DNA of 6,257 nucleotides from JAAYCO01 sp964632015 (lineage in GTDB: Bacteria > Planctomycetota > Phycisphaerae > SM23-33): assembly GCA_964632015.1 (NCBI GenBank), contig CAZWAT010000165.1, forward strand, positions 1 to 6,257. Direction: 5' to 3'. Made by a program: the position numbers and the translations under genes. This document shows positions 6,009 to 6,257 of the stretch, piece by piece. Each line of letters opens with the position of its first letter. Position 1 is the first letter of the stretch. The notes under the pieces are model-generated. The model made no database searches and was not told where the DNA came from. It saw nothing but the letters and a program-made list of their open reading frames with translations.

Positions 6009-6257
6009 ATGGGCGAGAAGAAATCGCAGCAACCTCCGCAGAGACAACGTCAACCCGGACGAGAGCACGAAATGACGCCCGCGCCGAAGTCAAAGGCCCG
6101 CCAATACCAATCGGCGTGTAGACTCGAAGGAAAGGCGGCGATAGTGACCGGCGGCGACAGCGGAATCGGCAGGGCGGTTTCGGTAATGTTCGCCAAGGAA
6201 GGCGCCGCTGATTCCGGCGACGTTTCCAGAACAGAAGGTCGAGACTTTCGGGTCAGA
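6009..6257 (+). pseudogene. YghA-type short-chain dehydrogenase/reductase with internal out-of-frame deletion (runs off right edge)
   Basis: The gene begins at ATG 6009, 6 nt after AAGGGG. The first 66 codons match the N-terminus of NAD(P)-dependent SDRs of the YghA type: a polar Gln/Pro-rich leader with QPGREHEM (15-22), LEGKAAIVTGG, the Rossmann cofactor loop TGGDSGIGRAV (47-57), and the helix end FAKEG (61-65). At about 6203-6207 the family-like reading stops. In the next frame (ccg at 6205) the sequence encodes PLIPATFPEQKVETFGS, which by memory matches the segment following GPIWT near the C-terminus of the same family. The central part, with the NAG strand, the catalytic Ser and the Tyr-x-x-x-Lys pair, is therefore missing. 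Frame 0 stays open to the edge (ADSGDVSRTEGRDF...) but is not SDR-like. A CGCCG at the junction could fit both expected flanks (gly-ala-asp and thr-pro-leu codons). A deletion in the organism is the simplest reading; an assembly join error would look the same. Confidence 0.75.

Overview
The window holds six protein-coding loci: a partial bamA, tadA, korB and korA on the minus strand, and mnmG plus a broken short-chain dehydrogenase (SDR) gene on the plus strand. There are no rRNA or tRNA genes, insertion sequences or CRISPR arrays. The DNA is moderately GC-rich and coding is dense. An outer-membrane BamA with POTRA repeats and a signal peptide points to a diderm (Gram-negative-type) bacterium. 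A CoA- and ferredoxin-dependent 2-oxoacid oxidoreductase points to low-potential or anaerobic metabolism. Wording in TadA (a DPKAGAV..LY..DSRLNHQ-type C-terminal half), in MnmG (an NRSKGPAVRGPR segment) and in the divergent BamA recalls Planctomycetes, perhaps Phycisphaerae, but this placement comes from memory and is tentative.

Left part (1-1549, minus strand): the N-terminal 308 codons of a BamA-like protein run off the left edge. The gene starts at a GTG at 925 and has its own likely promoter and a hairpin next to its Shine-Dalgarno sequence. Upstream lies tadA, the tRNA adenosine-34 deaminase.

Middle (1581-4060, minus strand): korA (a fused gamma-alpha subunit) and korB (beta, TPP-binding) overlap by the four bases ATGA and form one translationally coupled unit. 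The beta subunit has Gln where the third of the usual four cluster-ligating cysteines is expected. tadA begins 31 bp after korB and also seems to have its own promoter overlapping the korB stop codon.

Right part (4141-6257, plus strand): mnmG is complete and divergent from korA across an 80-bp gap. A perfect TATAAT lies 6 nt before its ATG with no Shine-Dalgarno sequence, which suggests a leaderless mRNA. The tadA promoter has the same geometry. After mnmG, a YghA-type SDR gene starts normally, but right after its cofactor-binding helix it jumps, out of frame, to sequence encoding a C-terminal segment of the same family. I read this as an internal deletion of very roughly 150-165 codons.

Functionally this is mostly housekeeping DNA: envelope biogenesis (BamA), wobble-base modification (TadA makes inosine-34, MnmG makes carboxymethylaminomethyl-uridine-34) and central carbon/electron metabolism (KorAB). 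No new multi-gene system was found. The points most worth a second look are the deleted SDR gene, the paired leaderless promoters and the missing cluster ligand in KorB.
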